DNA of 64,000 nucleotides from Halomonas faecis. Its GTDB lineage: Bacteria; Pseudomonadota; Gammaproteobacteria; Pseudomonadales; Halomonadaceae. The stretch spans positions 124,001 to 188,000 of the forward strand of contig NZ_JAACZO010000032.1 of NCBI RefSeq assembly GCF_010993975.1, read 5' to 3'. A program made the translations under genes and the position numbers. Below, one piece after another: positions 51,624 to 60,613 of this stretch (the first letter of the stretch is position 1; each line of letters opens with the position of its first letter). The notes below the pieces were generated by a model, which had not been told where the DNA came from, did no database searches, and saw only the letters and a list, made by a program, of their open reading frames with translations.

Positions 51624-52838
51624 ATGGCTTGGAACGAGCCTGGTGGTGGCAACCAGCATGATCCGTGGAGCGGCGGGGGGCGACGCGGAGGCGGCGGCAA
51701 CCGCGGCGGCAATCAAGGGCCACCTGACCTCGATGAGGCGCTGAAGAAGTTTCAGGACAAGCTCAACGGCCTGTTGGGCGGCCGTGGCGGCAAGGGCGGC
51801 GGCAAAGGTGGCAAGGGCGGCGGTGGTCGTCCTCGCAACGCCTTTACCCTGCCGGGGCTACTGATCGTCATCGCTCTGGCGGTATGGGCGGCTTCCGGAT
51901 TCTACCTGGTCGACCAGGCCGAACGCGGTGTGGTACTGCGCTTCGGCAAGTTCCAGGAAGTGGTGACGCCGGGCCTGCACTGGAACCCGCCGCTGATCGA
52001 CGACGTACGCATGGTCAACGTGACCCGCGTGCGTTCGCTGACCCAGACTCAGTCGATGCTCACCCGCGACGAGAACATCGTCGAGGTCGAGATCTCGGCT
52101 CAGTATCAGGTGGCGAGCCCACGTGACTTCATGCTCAACGTGCGCAACCCGCAGCTCTCCATCGAGAATGCGCTGGACAGCGCTCTGCGCCACGTGGTGG
52201 GCGGAACCGACATGATCGAGATCCTGACCTCGGGACGTGAGATTCTCGGTAGCTCCGTGCGTAGCCGTCTGCAGTCCTACCTGGACAGCTACGGCACCGG
52301 CATTCGTCTGCAGACCATCAACATCGAGTCCACCTCGGCGCCCGATCCGGTCATCGATGCCTTCGACGACGTGATTCGCGCCCGCGAGGATCGCCAGCGC
52401 ACCATCAACGAAGGCATGGCCTACGCCAATGCCATCATTCCCGCGGCGCAAGGTCAGGCGCAGCGCCTGGTCGAGCAGGGCCAGGGGTACCGCGAGTCGG
52501 TGGTGGCCGAGGCACAGGGTCAGGCCAACCGCTTCAATGCACTGCTGGCCCAGTACCGCAATGCGCCGGAGATCATGCGCGAACGCCTCTACCTGGATGC
52601 CATCGCCGAAGTATTCGGCAAGACACCGAAAGTACTGGTGGACGTCAGCGACGACACGCCGCTCATGTACCTGCCGCTCGACCAGCGGCCGGGGGGCGCG
52701 CGCAGCAATGCCGACGCCGAACAGGGCGAAAGCGGCGAGCTCGACCCGCGCGTGCTGGAGCGCATGCGCAACCTCGACTCGCAGAGCGGTCGTCAAAGCA
52801 ACAGCAACTCCAGTGGGATCCGCAGGGAGGGCCGCTAA
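51624..52838 (+). CDS. hflK: FtsH protease modulator HflK
   Basis: Inner-membrane SPFH/band-7 protein that with HflC forms a cage around the FtsH protease. The 404-residue protein has a Gly-rich, basic N-terminal region (residues 1-72), one transmembrane helix (about 77-96), then the SPFH domain starting QAERGVVLRFGKFQEVVTPGLHWNPP, with IEVEISAQYQVASPRDF and the helical segment rich in EDRQRTINEGMAYANAIIPAAQGQA. ATG 51624 (MAWNEPGGGNQHDPW) matches the family start. Ends one base before hflC. Confidence 0.96.
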   Translation: MAWNEPGGGNQHDPWSGGGRRGGGGNRGGNQGPPDLDEALKKFQDKLNGLLGGRGGKGGGKGGKGGGGRPRNAFTLPGLLIVIALAVWAASGFYLVDQAERGVVLRFGKFQEVVTPGLHWNPPLIDDVRMVNVTRVRSLTQTQSMLTRDENIVEVEISAQYQVASPRDFMLNVRNPQLSIENALDSALRHVVGGTDMIEILTSGREILGSSVRSRLQSYLDSYGTGIRLQTINIESTSAPDPVIDAFDDVIRAREDRQRTINEGMAYANAIIPAAQGQAQRLVEQGQGYRESVVAEAQGQANRFNALLAQYRNAPEIMRERLYLDAIAEVFGKTPKVLVDVSDDTPLMYLPLDQRPGGARSNADAEQGESGELDPRVLERMRNLDSQSGRQSNSNSSGIRREGR

Positions 52839-53723
52839 ATGATCAATAACCGTTCCCTGCTCATCGTCGGTGGCCTTGCCGCTGCAGCATGGCTGGCCAG
52901 CAGCAGCCTCTACGTGGTCGACGAGACCGAGCGTGCCGTGAAGCTGCGCTTCGGTGAGGTCATCGAAGAGAACATTCAGCCGGGCCTGCACTTCAAGGTG
53001 CCGATCACCCAGACGGTGCGCAAGTTCGACACTCGTGTGCTGACGCTGGACACCGACCCCAGCCGTTATCTGACCCTGGAGCAGAAGGCGGTAATCGTCG
53101 ACTCCTACGTCAAGTGGCAGGTGGTCAATCCGACGCGCTACTACGAGGCCACTTCGGGCGACGAGATGATGGCCACCCGGCTGATTCAGCCACGGGTCGA
53201 TGAGAGCCTGCGTAACGAATTCGGTCGCCTCGATCTGCAACAGATCATCGCCGAGCGGCGCGACGATCTCATGACGGGGCCTACCGACGAGCTCGACGAC
53301 CTGCTGCGCGACGAACTAGGGGTGGCGATCCTCGACATCCGCGTCAAGCGCATCGACCTGCCCGAGGACGTCTCCTCGGCGGTGTACGAGCGGATGCGTT
53401 CCGAGCGTGAGCGTGAGGCTCGCGAATGGCGTGCCCAGGGCCAGGAAGAGGCGGAACGCATTCGTGCCAACGCCGACCGGCGCCGTCAGGTGCTGCTGGC
53501 CCAGGCCACCGAGCGAGCCGAGACGTTGCGCGGTGAGGGTGACGCCGAAGCCGCGGCGATCTTCTCGGAAGCCTATGGCAAGGACCAGGAGTTCTATCGA
53601 TTCTGGCGCAGCCTGAACGCCTATCGCGACAGCTTCAGCGGCGACCAGGACATGCTGGTGCTCGATCCGTCGAGCGACTTCTTCCGCTATCTCAAGAGCC
53701 CGGAAACGCTCGACGTGGAGTAG
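52839..53723 (+). CDS. hflC: FtsH protease modulator HflC
   Basis: Partner of HflK. The 294-residue protein has an N-terminal transmembrane helix (about 6-22) and an SPFH domain: LYVVDETERAVKLRFGEVIEENIQPGLHFKVP, SRYLTLEQKAVIVDSYVKWQV, RNEFGRLDLQQIIAERRDDLM and VKRIDLPEDVSSAVYERMRSERERE. The conserved YGKDQEFYRFWRSLNAY is present near the C-terminus. The start codon directly follows the hflK stop. Two hairpins follow before hisZ. Confidence 0.96.
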   Translation: MINNRSLLIVGGLAAAAWLASSSLYVVDETERAVKLRFGEVIEENIQPGLHFKVPITQTVRKFDTRVLTLDTDPSRYLTLEQKAVIVDSYVKWQVVNPTRYYEATSGDEMMATRLIQPRVDESLRNEFGRLDLQQIIAERRDDLMTGPTDELDDLLRDELGVAILDIRVKRIDLPEDVSSAVYERMRSEREREAREWRAQGQEEAERIRANADRRRQVLLAQATERAETLRGEGDAEAAAIFSEAYGKDQEFYRFWRSLNAYRDSFSGDQDMLVLDPSSDFFRYLKSPETLDVE

Positions 53724-53739
53724 TCGCGCTGTCGGGATG

Positions 53740-53764
53740 CCCCGCCCGCTCATGCCGGGCGGGG
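53740..53764 (+). terminator. GC-rich hairpin after hflC
   Basis: A perfect 9-bp stem CCCCGCCCG/CGGGCGGGG with a 7-base loop, 16 bases after the hflC stop, followed by TTCATC. It has no T run, so it may be a weak terminator or a 3'-end stabiliser ahead of the clearer terminator at 53798. Confidence 0.45.
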
Positions 53765-53797
53765 TTCATCCCCGGAACAAACGTGGTAGACTCCTGT

Positions 53798-53822
53798 AAC
53801 CGGGCGGTAGCCCGGTTTTTTT
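53798..53822 (+). terminator. Rho-independent terminator between hflC and hisZ
   Basis: Stem AACCGGGC/GCCCGGTT with loop GGTA, running into a seven-T tract (53816-53822). It should end the miaA-hflC transcript, leaving hisZ and purA with their own promoter. Confidence 0.85.
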
Positions 53823-53877
53823 GTGGGCGTTCCCGGTCGCTCTCCGCCTCGATTCCCTCGTTTTCAGGATGGATGCC

Positions 53878-55059
53878 ATGACCATTGCTGACCGCTGGCT
53901 GCTGCCCGACGGCATGGATGAAGTGCTGCCGCCCCAGGCGAGCCGCATGGAGGAGCTGCGTCGGGCGCTGCTCGATCTCTACCACCGCTGGGGTTACGAT
54001 CAAGTCATGCCGCCGCCGGTGGAGTTTCTCGACTCGCTGTTGACCGGCACCGGCAGCGATCTCGACCTGCAGACCTTCAAACTCACTGATCAGGCCACCG
54101 GTCGCTTGATGGGGGTGAGTGCCGACGTCACTCCACAAGTGGCGCGCATGGATGCCCACTCCATGCGGTATCAGGGGCCATCGCGGCTGTGCTATTGCAC
54201 CAACGTGCTGCGTGCCAAGGCCGATCAGAACCAGGGAGGGCGTAGCCCGGTACAGGTGGGCGTCGAGCTGTTCGGCCATGCCGGCCCCGAGGCGGATCTG
54301 GAGATTCTTCGCCTGTCGCTGGCCAGTCTTCAGGCAGCTGGAGCCGATGAACTCCACTTGGCACTGGGCCATGTCGGCATCTACCGCAGCCTGGTCGAGG
54401 CCGCGGCGCTGGATGCCGACCAAGAGCGTGCGCTCTACGAGGCGCTGGCGCTCAAGTCACCGGGGGCGCTGGCCAGCGAAGTCGCGGCTAGTGTCCGCGA
54501 CCCGGGCGTTGCCGGCATGATCGAAAGTCTGGGCACCCTGCACGGTGGTCCCGAGGTGCTGGATGCCGCCCGTGATGCCCTGGCCGGGGCGCCGGCAGCA
54601 GTCGGCGAGGCGTTGGCTCGGTTGCGTGCCCTCGCTGCGGGCGTGGCTGTCGAGCACCCTGAGGTGGCCTTGTACGTCGACCTGGGTGAGCTGCGCGGTT
54701 ACCGCTATCATACCGGCATGATGTTCGCCGCCTTCGTGCCCGGCTATGGCCAGGCACTGGCCAAGGGTGGGCGCTACGATGATACTGGACGCGCCTTCGG
54801 CCGGGCCCGGCCGGCGACGGGGTTTTCCATGGATCTCAAGCTGCTGGCCACCCTGGGACAGCACGAGCCGCCCTGCGACGGCATCTGGGCGCCCGCCGAA
54901 GGCGAGGGGGTAGCCGAGGCGATCGCCGACTTGCGCCGTGACGGCGAGCGTGTGGTGCAGGCGCTGCCCGGGCAGTCGACGGGGCCTGGCGACCATCGCT
55001 GCAGCCGACAGCTAGTGTGGCGCGACGAGCAGTGGCAGGTTGCGGACCTGGAAGAGTGA
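53878..55059 (+). CDS. hisZ: ATP phosphoribosyltransferase regulatory subunit
   Basis: Catalytically inactive HisRS paralogue that pairs with the short form of HisG in histidine synthesis. The 393-residue protein shows class II aaRS-like features: WLLPDGMDEVLPPQASRMEELRR, a degenerate motif 2 region (CYCTNVLRAKADQNQGGRSPVQVGVELFG) and GYRYHTGMMFAAFVPGYGQALAKGGRYD. hisG is not nearby. HisZ next to purA is a gammaproteobacterial arrangement, also in Pseudomonas. ATG 53878 matches the family start; ATG 53869 is the alternative. Confidence 0.93.
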   Translation: MTIADRWLLPDGMDEVLPPQASRMEELRRALLDLYHRWGYDQVMPPPVEFLDSLLTGTGSDLDLQTFKLTDQATGRLMGVSADVTPQVARMDAHSMRYQGPSRLCYCTNVLRAKADQNQGGRSPVQVGVELFGHAGPEADLEILRLSLASLQAAGADELHLALGHVGIYRSLVEAAALDADQERALYEALALKSPGALASEVAASVRDPGVAGMIESLGTLHGGPEVLDAARDALAGAPAAVGEALARLRALAAGVAVEHPEVALYVDLGELRGYRYHTGMMFAAFVPGYGQALAKGGRYDDTGRAFGRARPATGFSMDLKLLATLGQHEPPCDGIWAPAEGEGVAEAIADLRRDGERVVQALPGQSTGPGDHRCSRQLVWRDEQWQVADLEE

Positions 55060-55070
55060 GCGCGGCGTGA

Positions 55071-56480
<1,410 letters not shown>

Positions 56481-56508
56481 TTCGCCGGAGCTGGAAATGG
56501 TGCTGCAT

Positions 56509-56547
56509 CGCCGAAGGCCGGGCTCTTGCCCGGCCTTCGGCGTTTCT
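56509..56547 (+). terminator. Terminator of purA (possibly bidirectional)
   Basis: A perfect 15-bp stem CGCCGAAGGCCGGGC/GCCCGGCCTTCGGCG with a 4-base loop, then TTTCTT. It lies between convergent purA and the ATP-grasp gene; on the minus strand no T run follows, so termination of the purA side is the surer role. Confidence 0.88.
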
Positions 56548-56601
56548 TGCGTATCGCCCGCGGAAGGCGGCCGGCAATGCGAGCGATGCAGCCGCTGCCG
56601 T

Positions 56602-58101
56602 TCAACTGACCTGTCGGCGCTGTGCTTCCATGCGTGCCAGAAAGACGCCCATGATGCGGTCAAAGAGGGCGCGGCCCAGTCGGGCATCTTCGATGCCGGC
56701 ATCCACGTTGGGGTTGTCGTTGACCTCGATGACCACGGCACGCTCACCGCACTGCTTGAGGTCGACGCCGTACAGGCCGCTGCCGATCAGACGGCACGCC
56801 TTGAGGGCCGCCTGCAGCACGGCGGGAGGCACTTCGGTGGGATCGTGCGTGGTGAAGCCGCCACTCTTCACCCGTGAGCCGGAGTGATCGTAGATCTGCC
56901 AGTGCCCGCGTGCCATGTAATAGCGGCTGGCGAACAGCACCTGGCCGTCGAGTACGCCGATGCGCCAGTCGTACTCGGTGGGCAGCCACTCCTGCAGCAA
57001 CAGGAGCGCGGAGGCCTCGAAAAGCTTGGCCGCCTCGCGTTCGAGATGCTCGGGGTCGGTGACTTTCACCACGCCGCGCGAGAAGCTGCCGTCGGGCACC
57101 TTCAGCACCAGGGGGAAGCTCAGCCCGGCGAGGCGCTCGGCGAGCCGCCCGCGGTCACGGCGCTGCAGCAGGCGGCCTTCCGGGGCGGGGACGCCGCGGG
57201 CGCGCAGCAGGGCGTGGAGATAGACCTTGTTAGTACAGCGCAGGATGTCCTGAGGCGCGTCGATCACCACCAGTCCCTCGTGTTCGGCCTGGCGGGCCAT
57301 TCGGTAGGTGTGGTGGTCGAGTGCGGTGGTCTCGCGGATGAACAGGGCGTCGAACTCGGCCAGACGCCCCGCGTCCCGTTTGGTGATCAGCGAGACGTCG
57401 ATGCCCAGCCGGCGACCGGCGCGGATGAAGGCGCGCAGCGCACTGCGGTTGCTGGGGGGCAGGGCTTCCTGGGGGTCGACGAGAATCGCCAGGTCGAAAC
57501 GGTAGCGCCGGCGCGCCTTGGGGGTGCGCCACACCTTGCGCGAATGGCGATTGAGGGCCGTGGCGAAGAGATCCTGCTCGGCAGCGGCCAGATCGCGCAG
57601 GCGCAGCGGCTTCAAGCGGGCCAGGCGCCATTCGCGTTGTCGCTTGACCAGGCGGGCCTCCAGCAACGGACAGGGCAGCCGCTCGAAGAGACGCCGTGCG
57701 AGCTTGGCCAGGCCCGGCTCGAGGCTCTCGCCGAACAGTACCCGCAGCACCAGGGACTCGCCGGCCAGCTGCTCCTTGCGTGCCAGGTCGGCGAGCAGCG
57801 GCGCGAGGCTCGCCAGCTCGAGGTCGATGAGCGCCTTGCGTGACAGAGCGTTGAGCGTCTCCACCGTGGGCAGCACGCGCTGGCTGCGCGCCTGGGCGAG
57901 CAGCGACACGTAGTAGCCGTTGCCCAGGTAGTCCAGGTCGCTGCACAGGTTGATGACGTGGGTGGCGCGCTCCGCCTCGCCGCTGCCCGCCCGGTGGCGA
58001 CGGTCGATGGCGAGGAAGTCGTCGGCGCTGATCAGGTCTTCGGTGGTGTAATAGGGGCGCCAGTCATCCAGGCGGTCGACGACGATACGCAGTGGGCACA
58101 T
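56602..58101 (-). CDS. RimK-like ATP-grasp ligase with RLAN N-terminal domain
   Basis: Predicted carboxylate-amine ligase, perhaps adding amino acids to a peptide or protein; the substrate is unknown. From ATG 58101 it has 499 residues. The N-terminal half is the RLAN domain (RimK-like ATP-grasp N-terminal), starting LRIVVDRLDDWRPYYTTEDLISADDFLA, with DLDYLGNGYYVSLLAQARSQRVLPTVETL. The C-terminal half is ATP-grasp: NKVYLHALLRARGVPAPEG, FPLVLKVPDGSFSRGVVKV, LQEWLPTEYDWRIGVLDGQVLFASRYYMARGHWQIYDH, GVDLKQ and VIEVNDNPNVDAGIED (metal site). The start is uncertain: 58146 and 58197 are also in frame. It is divergent from a GNAT gene. Confidence 0.9.
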   Translation of the reverse strand: MCPLRIVVDRLDDWRPYYTTEDLISADDFLAIDRRHRAGSGEAERATHVINLCSDLDYLGNGYYVSLLAQARSQRVLPTVETLNALSRKALIDLELASLAPLLADLARKEQLAGESLVLRVLFGESLEPGLAKLARRLFERLPCPLLEARLVKRQREWRLARLKPLRLRDLAAAEQDLFATALNRHSRKVWRTPKARRRYRFDLAILVDPQEALPPSNRSALRAFIRAGRRLGIDVSLITKRDAGRLAEFDALFIRETTALDHHTYRMARQAEHEGLVVIDAPQDILRCTNKVYLHALLRARGVPAPEGRLLQRRDRGRLAERLAGLSFPLVLKVPDGSFSRGVVKVTDPEHLEREAAKLFEASALLLLQEWLPTEYDWRIGVLDGQVLFASRYYMARGHWQIYDHSGSRVKSGGFTTHDPTEVPPAVLQAALKACRLIGSGLYGVDLKQCGERAVVIEVNDNPNVDAGIEDARLGRALFDRIMGVFLARMEAQRRQVS

Positions 58102-58264
58102 GGGCGGAGTTCCGGCGAGTGGAGAAGAGTCGTGCCCGCCAAGCATGCCCTTGAGGGGGGCGGTGGACAAGTCGGGCCTCAGCTGAAAAAAATTCATCGA
58201 GTCAGGCGCTGACAGGCGCGCCAGGCGTGGTGACAATCCGCTACATAGACCCGGGAGTGTCGCC

Positions 58265-58741
58265 ATGAACATCACCCTGCGCCAGGGACGGGCCGAGGAC
58301 CTGGATGCCATCGTTCACCTGGAGCAGATCGCCTTCGCCGATGACCGCTTCAGTCGCCGCCAGCTTTGGCACCTGCTCAACCGGGGTCATGCCCAGACTC
58401 TGGTGGCAGAGGACGAGCAAGGCGCGCTGCTGGGCTATGGCATGCTGCTGTTTCGGCGAGGCAGCGTGCGGGCACGCCTCTATTCGTTCTGCGTGCATCC
58501 CGATGCTCGCGGCGCCGGCATTGGTCGTCGCCTGCTGGAGGCGCTGGAACGAGAGGCGCGCGAGCGGGGGGCGGAGTCTCTGAGCCTGGAGGTGCGTGCC
58601 GACAACCGGGTCGCGCTGGGGCTATACCGGCGCATGGGCTTTCGCCTGCGTCGCTGGCTGGCCGATTACTACGCCGATGGCTGTGACGGCTGGCAAATGG
58701 AGAAAGCGCTGGCCGCGCCGTGTTGCCAACGAGTGGTGTAG
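58265..58741 (+). CDS. GNAT-family N-acetyltransferase
   Basis: A 158-residue GNAT protein. The fold is clear: strand and helix [34 protein letters not shown], the acetyl-CoA loop [26 protein letters not shown], and [28 protein letters not shown]. The ARGAGIG loop carries the Q/RxxGxG/A pattern. It is similar to RimI-like acetyltransferases but not identifiable as RimI. The divergent neighbour is the RLAN ATP-grasp ligase; this pairing recurs in many bacteria and suggests a shared pathway of amide formation and acetylation. Confidence 0.88.
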   Translation: MNITLRQGRAEDLDAIVHLEQIAFADDRFSRRQLWHLLNRGHAQTLVAEDEQGALLGYGMLLFRRGSVRARLYSFCVHPDARGAGIGRRLLEALEREARERGAESLSLEVRADNRVALGLYRRMGFRLRRWLADYYADGCDGWQMEKALAAPCCQRVV

Positions 58742-58794
58742 ACTGCCGCCTTGCGACCTTTCGTTTCCGTTTTCATGCAGCGCAGGATGCCAAT

Positions 58795-59280
58795 ATGCCC
58801 TCCTTCGATATCGTTTCCGAATTCGACAAGCACGAAGCCAGCAATGCGGTGGATCAGGCCAACCGCGAAATCCAGGGGCGGTTCGATTTCCGCGGTGTCA
58901 CCGCCAGCTTTGCGCTCGACGGGGAAACGGTGACGCTGGAAGCCGAAGTCGACTTCCAGCTCAAGCAGATGCTCGACGTGCTGCGCAACCGACTCATCGC
59001 ACGCGGCATCGATCCTCGCTGCATGGACGTGAAGGAGCCGGAGCTTTCGGGAGTGCGTGCCCGCCAATCCGTTCATCTCAAGCAGGGGCTCGAGGCCCAG
59101 GAGGCCAAGGACCTCGTCAAGCGCATCAAGGCCAGCAAGCTCAAGGTGCAGGCACAGATCCAGGGCGACCAGGTGCGAGTGACGGGCAAGAAGCGCGACG
59201 ATCTGCAGAGCGTCATGGCGCTGCTCAGAGCCGAAGACGGCCCCGACCTTCCTTTGCAGTTCAATAACTTCCGTGACTGA
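58795..59280 (+). CDS. yajQ: YajQ-family nucleotide-binding protein
   Basis: A 161-residue protein with two tandem alpha-beta domains. The family opening [34 protein letters not shown] is unmistakable; [65 protein letters not shown] and the ending [10 protein letters not shown] also match. YajQ proteins bind nucleotides or RNA, and some have been reported as cyclic-di-GMP effectors; which applies here is not known. Monocistronic by spacing. Confidence 0.96.
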   Translation: MPSFDIVSEFDKHEASNAVDQANREIQGRFDFRGVTASFALDGETVTLEAEVDFQLKQMLDVLRNRLIARGIDPRCMDVKEPELSGVRARQSVHLKQGLEAQEAKDLVKRIKASKLKVQAQIQGDQVRVTGKKRDDLQSVMALLRAEDGPDLPLQFNNFRD

Positions 59281-59333
59281 TGCGCAAAAGCCTCTGGATT
59301 TTGTTGATCCAAATCAGGATCACTGCAGGGCGC

Positions 59334-59363
59334 CTTGAAAAGCGTCCGCGCGTCACCAAATCT
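59334..59363 (+). promoter_or_regulatory. Candidate sigma32 heat-shock promoter of the hsp20 gene
   Basis: CTTGAAA (59334-59340) matches the sigma32 -35 element; after 14 bases comes CACCAAATCT, a partial match to the CCCCATNT -10. It lies about 70 bases before the Hsp20 start. The -35 is good, the -10 only fair. Confidence 0.4.
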
Positions 59364-59428
59364 ATGAATGAAGACAGGCAGTATTCCTTGGGATTTGCGT
59401 CACGTGTTCATTGAAGAGGAGGTGGCGT

Positions 59429-59965
59429 ATGAATCTACAGAAGTTTTCTCCGTGGAACTGGTTCAAGAGCGAAGCCAGCGATGCACCGTCCAGCGCATCA
59501 CCCGTCGAGCAGCCGCGCCGAGGCGAGCTGTCACCGCTATTGGGCATGCATCAGGAGCTGGACCGCTGGATGGACAACGCCATGCGCCAGTTCGGCATGC
59601 CCTCGCTGGAGGGGCGTTTCGGCGACATGCAGACCCTGCTGCGCCCGCAGCTGGACATCGCAGAGCGTGAGCAGGAGTACGTGATCACCGTCGAGGTGCC
59701 GGGCGTCGACGAGAAGGACGTCAAGCTGACCCTCGACGATCAGCGGCTCATCATCGAGGGCGAGAAGCGTCAGGAGAGCACCACCGAGGAGGACCGTTAT
59801 CAGCGTGTCGAGCGCTCCTATGGCAGCTTCCGCCGCATGCTCGACCTGCCCGCGGATGCCAAGGCCGAGGATATCAAGGCCTCCTTTGCCAACGGCGTCT
59901 TGACGGTGACCGTACCGCGCAGCGGCGAGGTCAGGTCCAGCCGGCGCGAGATTCCCATCGAGTAG
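59429..59965 (+). CDS. Small heat-shock protein, Hsp20/alpha-crystallin family
   Basis: ATP-independent holdase chaperone of 178 residues. The N-terminal arm (about 70 residues) includes LLGMHQELDRWMDNAMRQFG; the alpha-crystallin domain (about 75-165) starts LRPQLDIAEREQEYVITVEVPGVDEKDVKLTLDDQRLIIEGEKR and ends with SFANGVLTVTVPR, the conserved A-x-x-x-N-G-V-L motif. The I-x-I tail motif appears as EIPIE. GAGGAGG lies 6 bases before ATG 59429, deciding the start. The class looks like the HspA/IbpA-unlike, free-living group. A terminator follows. Confidence 0.93.
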   Translation: MNLQKFSPWNWFKSEASDAPSSASPVEQPRRGELSPLLGMHQELDRWMDNAMRQFGMPSLEGRFGDMQTLLRPQLDIAEREQEYVITVEVPGVDEKDVKLTLDDQRLIIEGEKRQESTTEEDRYQRVERSYGSFRRMLDLPADAKAEDIKASFANGVLTVTVPRSGEVRSSRREIPIE

Positions 59966-59985
59966 ACCGTGTGATGATTCTTTCG

Positions 59986-60010
59986 GCCCGCCTCCGGCGG
60001 GCTTTTCCTT
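59986..60010 (+). terminator. Rho-independent terminator of the hsp20 gene
   Basis: Perfect stem GCCCGCC/GGCGGGC with a 3-base loop TCC, followed by TTTTCCTT, 20 bases after the hsp20 stop. Confidence 0.85.
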
Positions 60011-60139
60011 ATGCATGAATCACTGCCGTCATAGACACTGCCGATTGGCAAGCCGACACAGAATGCGCTTGAATGAACGCATCAACGCTGCCGCCACTCG
60101 CGGGCGGTGGCCGTCAGGGGCCCGATCGGGAGGACGTTC

Positions 60140-60541
60140 ATGCCGTCAGTGCGCCGTGCCGCCTATCTCGCTCTCGCCTGGGTGAGCTTCGCGCTGGGAG
60201 TGATCGGCGCGTTCCTGCCGCTGATGCCCACCACCTGCTTCATGCTACTGGCGGTGTGGGCCGCCTCGCGAGGCTCGCCGCGTTTTGCCCTGTGGATTCG
60301 CGAACACCCGCGATTCGGCCCTGCCGTGGTGGCCTGGGAAGGCGAGCGGGCCATTCCGCGTCATGCCAAGTACCTCGCCGTGCTGGCCCTGGGCGTGTCG
60401 ATTCTGGTGCTTGCCCTGACGGTCAGCTTGGTGTGGTTGAAAGCCGCTCTGGTAGTCGGCCTGGTACTCGTTGGCGTGTGGATAGTGACCCGCCCGGAAC
60501 CGAGTCTCGGGTCGGTTTCGGCGTCGCCGTCGCGGCGCTGA
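60140..60541 (+). CDS. DUF454 inner-membrane protein (YbaN family)
   Basis: A 133-residue membrane protein. The DUF454 landmarks are RAAYLALAWVSFALGVIGAFLPLMPTTCFMLLAVWAASRGSPRFALWIREHPRFGPAV, with the conserved LP-x-LPTTPF-like turn (here PLMPTTCF) and the W-(I/L)-x-x-H-P-x-(F/Y)-G motif; two to four helices are predicted. Function is unknown. Start ATG 60140 is set by GGGAGG 8 bases upstream. Monocistronic between hsp20 and pepN. Confidence 0.9.
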   Translation: MPSVRRAAYLALAWVSFALGVIGAFLPLMPTTCFMLLAVWAASRGSPRFALWIREHPRFGPAVVAWEGERAIPRHAKYLAVLALGVSILVLALTVSLVWLKAALVVGLVLVGVWIVTRPEPSLGSVSASPSRR

Positions 60542-60613
60542 GAGTGGTGCTTTGAGGTTCGGGGCGCGGCCACCGTACAATGGCGGTCGATTTCCGACAG
60601 GAGCCATTTCCCG

